Positions 63,258 to 64,000 of a DNA stretch of 64,000 nt are shown piece by piece. Source of the DNA: an uncultured Methanomicrobiales archaeon (GTDB lineage Archaea > Halobacteriota > Methanomicrobia > Methanomicrobiales > Methanospirillaceae); the NCBI GenBank assembly GCA_903832665.1, contig CAILCG010000001.1:56996-120995 (forward strand), in the 5' to 3' direction. Position 1 is the first letter of the stretch. The number at the start of each line of letters is the position of its first letter. The notes under the pieces are model-generated. The model saw only the letters and a program-made list of their open reading frames with translations, searched no databases and was not told the origin of the DNA. Made by a program: the position numbers and the translations under genes.

Positions 63258-63416
63258 ATGAAGAATATACACAAAAATCATCGGCAACTTGCTCTTAACG
63301 ACCCACAATTTACTCTTACTATCATTGCCATTGACGAAAATCCGTGGAACAATTTCAAAAAATCTCGTAAATTAAAGCAAAAACATAATCTGTTTTCTTG
63401 GGATATTTTATCGTAA
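63258..63416 (+). CDS. putative 52-aa protein of the mobile element
   Basis: Begins MKNIHKNHRQLALNDPQ, includes FTLTIIAIDENPWNNFKK and ends in FSWDILS. Codon use matches the Rep gene; GGTGATGG precedes it. Basic and aromatic; function unknown. Confidence 0.4.
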   Translation: MKNIHKNHRQLALNDPQFTLTIIAIDENPWNNFKKSRKLKQKHNLFSWDILS

Positions 63417-63448
63417 CCTTTTTCAGCAAGATATACCTGAACTAACTA

Positions 63449-64000
63449 ATGCACAAATCATATAGTCTCCTTACTACCCTAATTCTCATTGCACTTATCC
63501 TAACACCTTGTGCCAGTGCTTATTTCGAAGATTATACAGTAGTAACAACAGATGTCGTTGACGGACAGTGGCCACTTGATGTATTTGTGGTACCCTCAAG
63601 AATAGATAGGACACCAGCGGAGCAAGAGAGTGTCGACCAAATCAGATCTGCCCTTGACAAGGCAGATTCCGAAAAACGTTCGGGAACGGTCGCATATGAT
63701 CCATCAAAAGAACCAACCGTCACCGTCGATGTTATGGTTGTTTACGATCCCGAATTTAAAAATGATATCGACCATGGTTGGTTTAATGATGCCCCAGGAC
63801 ACTGCAGACGCATCATGGCCGATGTTTCAAATATGTTCGGTCGAGATGATATAAAAATTTGCTCTGTAGAAAACCTAGTCCAAAAGAGATGTACTGACGA
63901 CCGAAAGATCTAAGGTACAGCGTCTCCTTTTGTTGATTGTGAAGTCAAATCGAAAGGAGACAATAAAGAAATCAGCGAGCCGGAATATCAGGTTTGTCCA
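63449..64000 (+). pseudogene. secreted protein, in-frame stop, runs off the window
   Basis: Signal peptide (SLLTTLILIALILTPCASA), then a mature region (EDYTVVTTDVVDGQWPLDVF ... TVTVDVMVVYDPEFKND) recalling the pro-region/N-terminal part of secreted metalloproteases, where VDVMVVYD starts the catalytic domain; this is a tentative match. TAA at 63911-63913 stops the frame after 154 residues, but the same frame stays open to the window end (GTASPFVDCEVKSKGDNK). Either a real nonsense change or a sequence error. AT-rich, probably cargo of the same element. Confidence 0.5.

Overview
The window is chromosomal DNA of a hydrogenotrophic methanogenic archaeon, most likely of the order Methanomicrobiales (a Methanoregula-like lineage is my inference). 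Evidence: an unbroken run of methanogenesis marker genes (mmp7, 17, 15, 5, 6, 3) with atwA, formylmethanofuran:H4MPT formyltransferase (ftr), archaeal RadB, a VAT/Cdc48 AAA ATPase, ribose-1,5-bisphosphate isomerase, LarC, PGF-type C-terminal sorting signals, and TATA-box promoters often 22-30 nt before a start codon (leaderless mRNAs). No rRNA, tRNA or CRISPR array was found.

Layout. 1-11.7 kb is a defence island: an hsdS 3' remnant, an AT-rich two-gene cassette (a protein with a SAP-like motif broken by an in-frame TGA, and a winged-helix protein fused to an S-adenosylhomocysteine-hydrolase-like fold that has lost catalytic residues), then a minus-strand operon hsdR-hsdM-Schlafen/AlbA_2-hsdS-Mrr-like nuclease. 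In this type I system HsdM has KPPF where NPPF is expected and hsdS has a 3' frameshift. 11.8-12.3 kb is an array of degenerate hairpin repeats. 12.4-19.8 kb is the methyl-coenzyme M reductase activation operon. 19.9-31.1 kb is a core block: HAD phosphatase, R15P isomerase, lysA, a large PAS/GAF sensor, radB, larC, cdc48. 31.0-33.0 kb is an AT-rich insertion flanked by a degenerate copy of the cdc48 3' end. 33-43 kb holds lipoproteins, membrane proteins, a broken serpin and a possible chagasin-like inhibitor, with a 223-bp direct repeat and a roughly 45-bp promoter-like motif repeated five to six times. 43-59 kb: ftr, 5-formyl-THF cyclo-ligase, a second hairpin-repeat array in opposite orientation, TauE/SafE, isochorismatase-like hydrolase, cell-surface proteins, an acyl-CoA synthetase and two KaiC-like paralogues with dead P-loops. 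59-64 kb is a second type I restriction-modification locus with a small duplicated-motif protein between hsdM and hsdS; its hsdS is cut short at short tandem repeats, followed by an AT-rich element coding for a HUH (rolling-circle) Rep protein.

How the genes work together. The mmp/atwA operon would encode most of the ATP-dependent complex that reactivates the nickel enzyme Mcr; overlapping start/stop codons imply coordinated translation. Ftr carries out an early step of the same pathway. The two restriction-modification loci and their accessory genes form anti-mobile-element layers, both showing damage.

Caveat. At least ten genes carry single-nucleotide frameshifts, mostly 1-nt deletions, several in G/C runs, with an intact downstream frame; three more have in-frame stops. 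Core genes are intact. Some of these lesions may be consensus errors rather than real pseudogenes.
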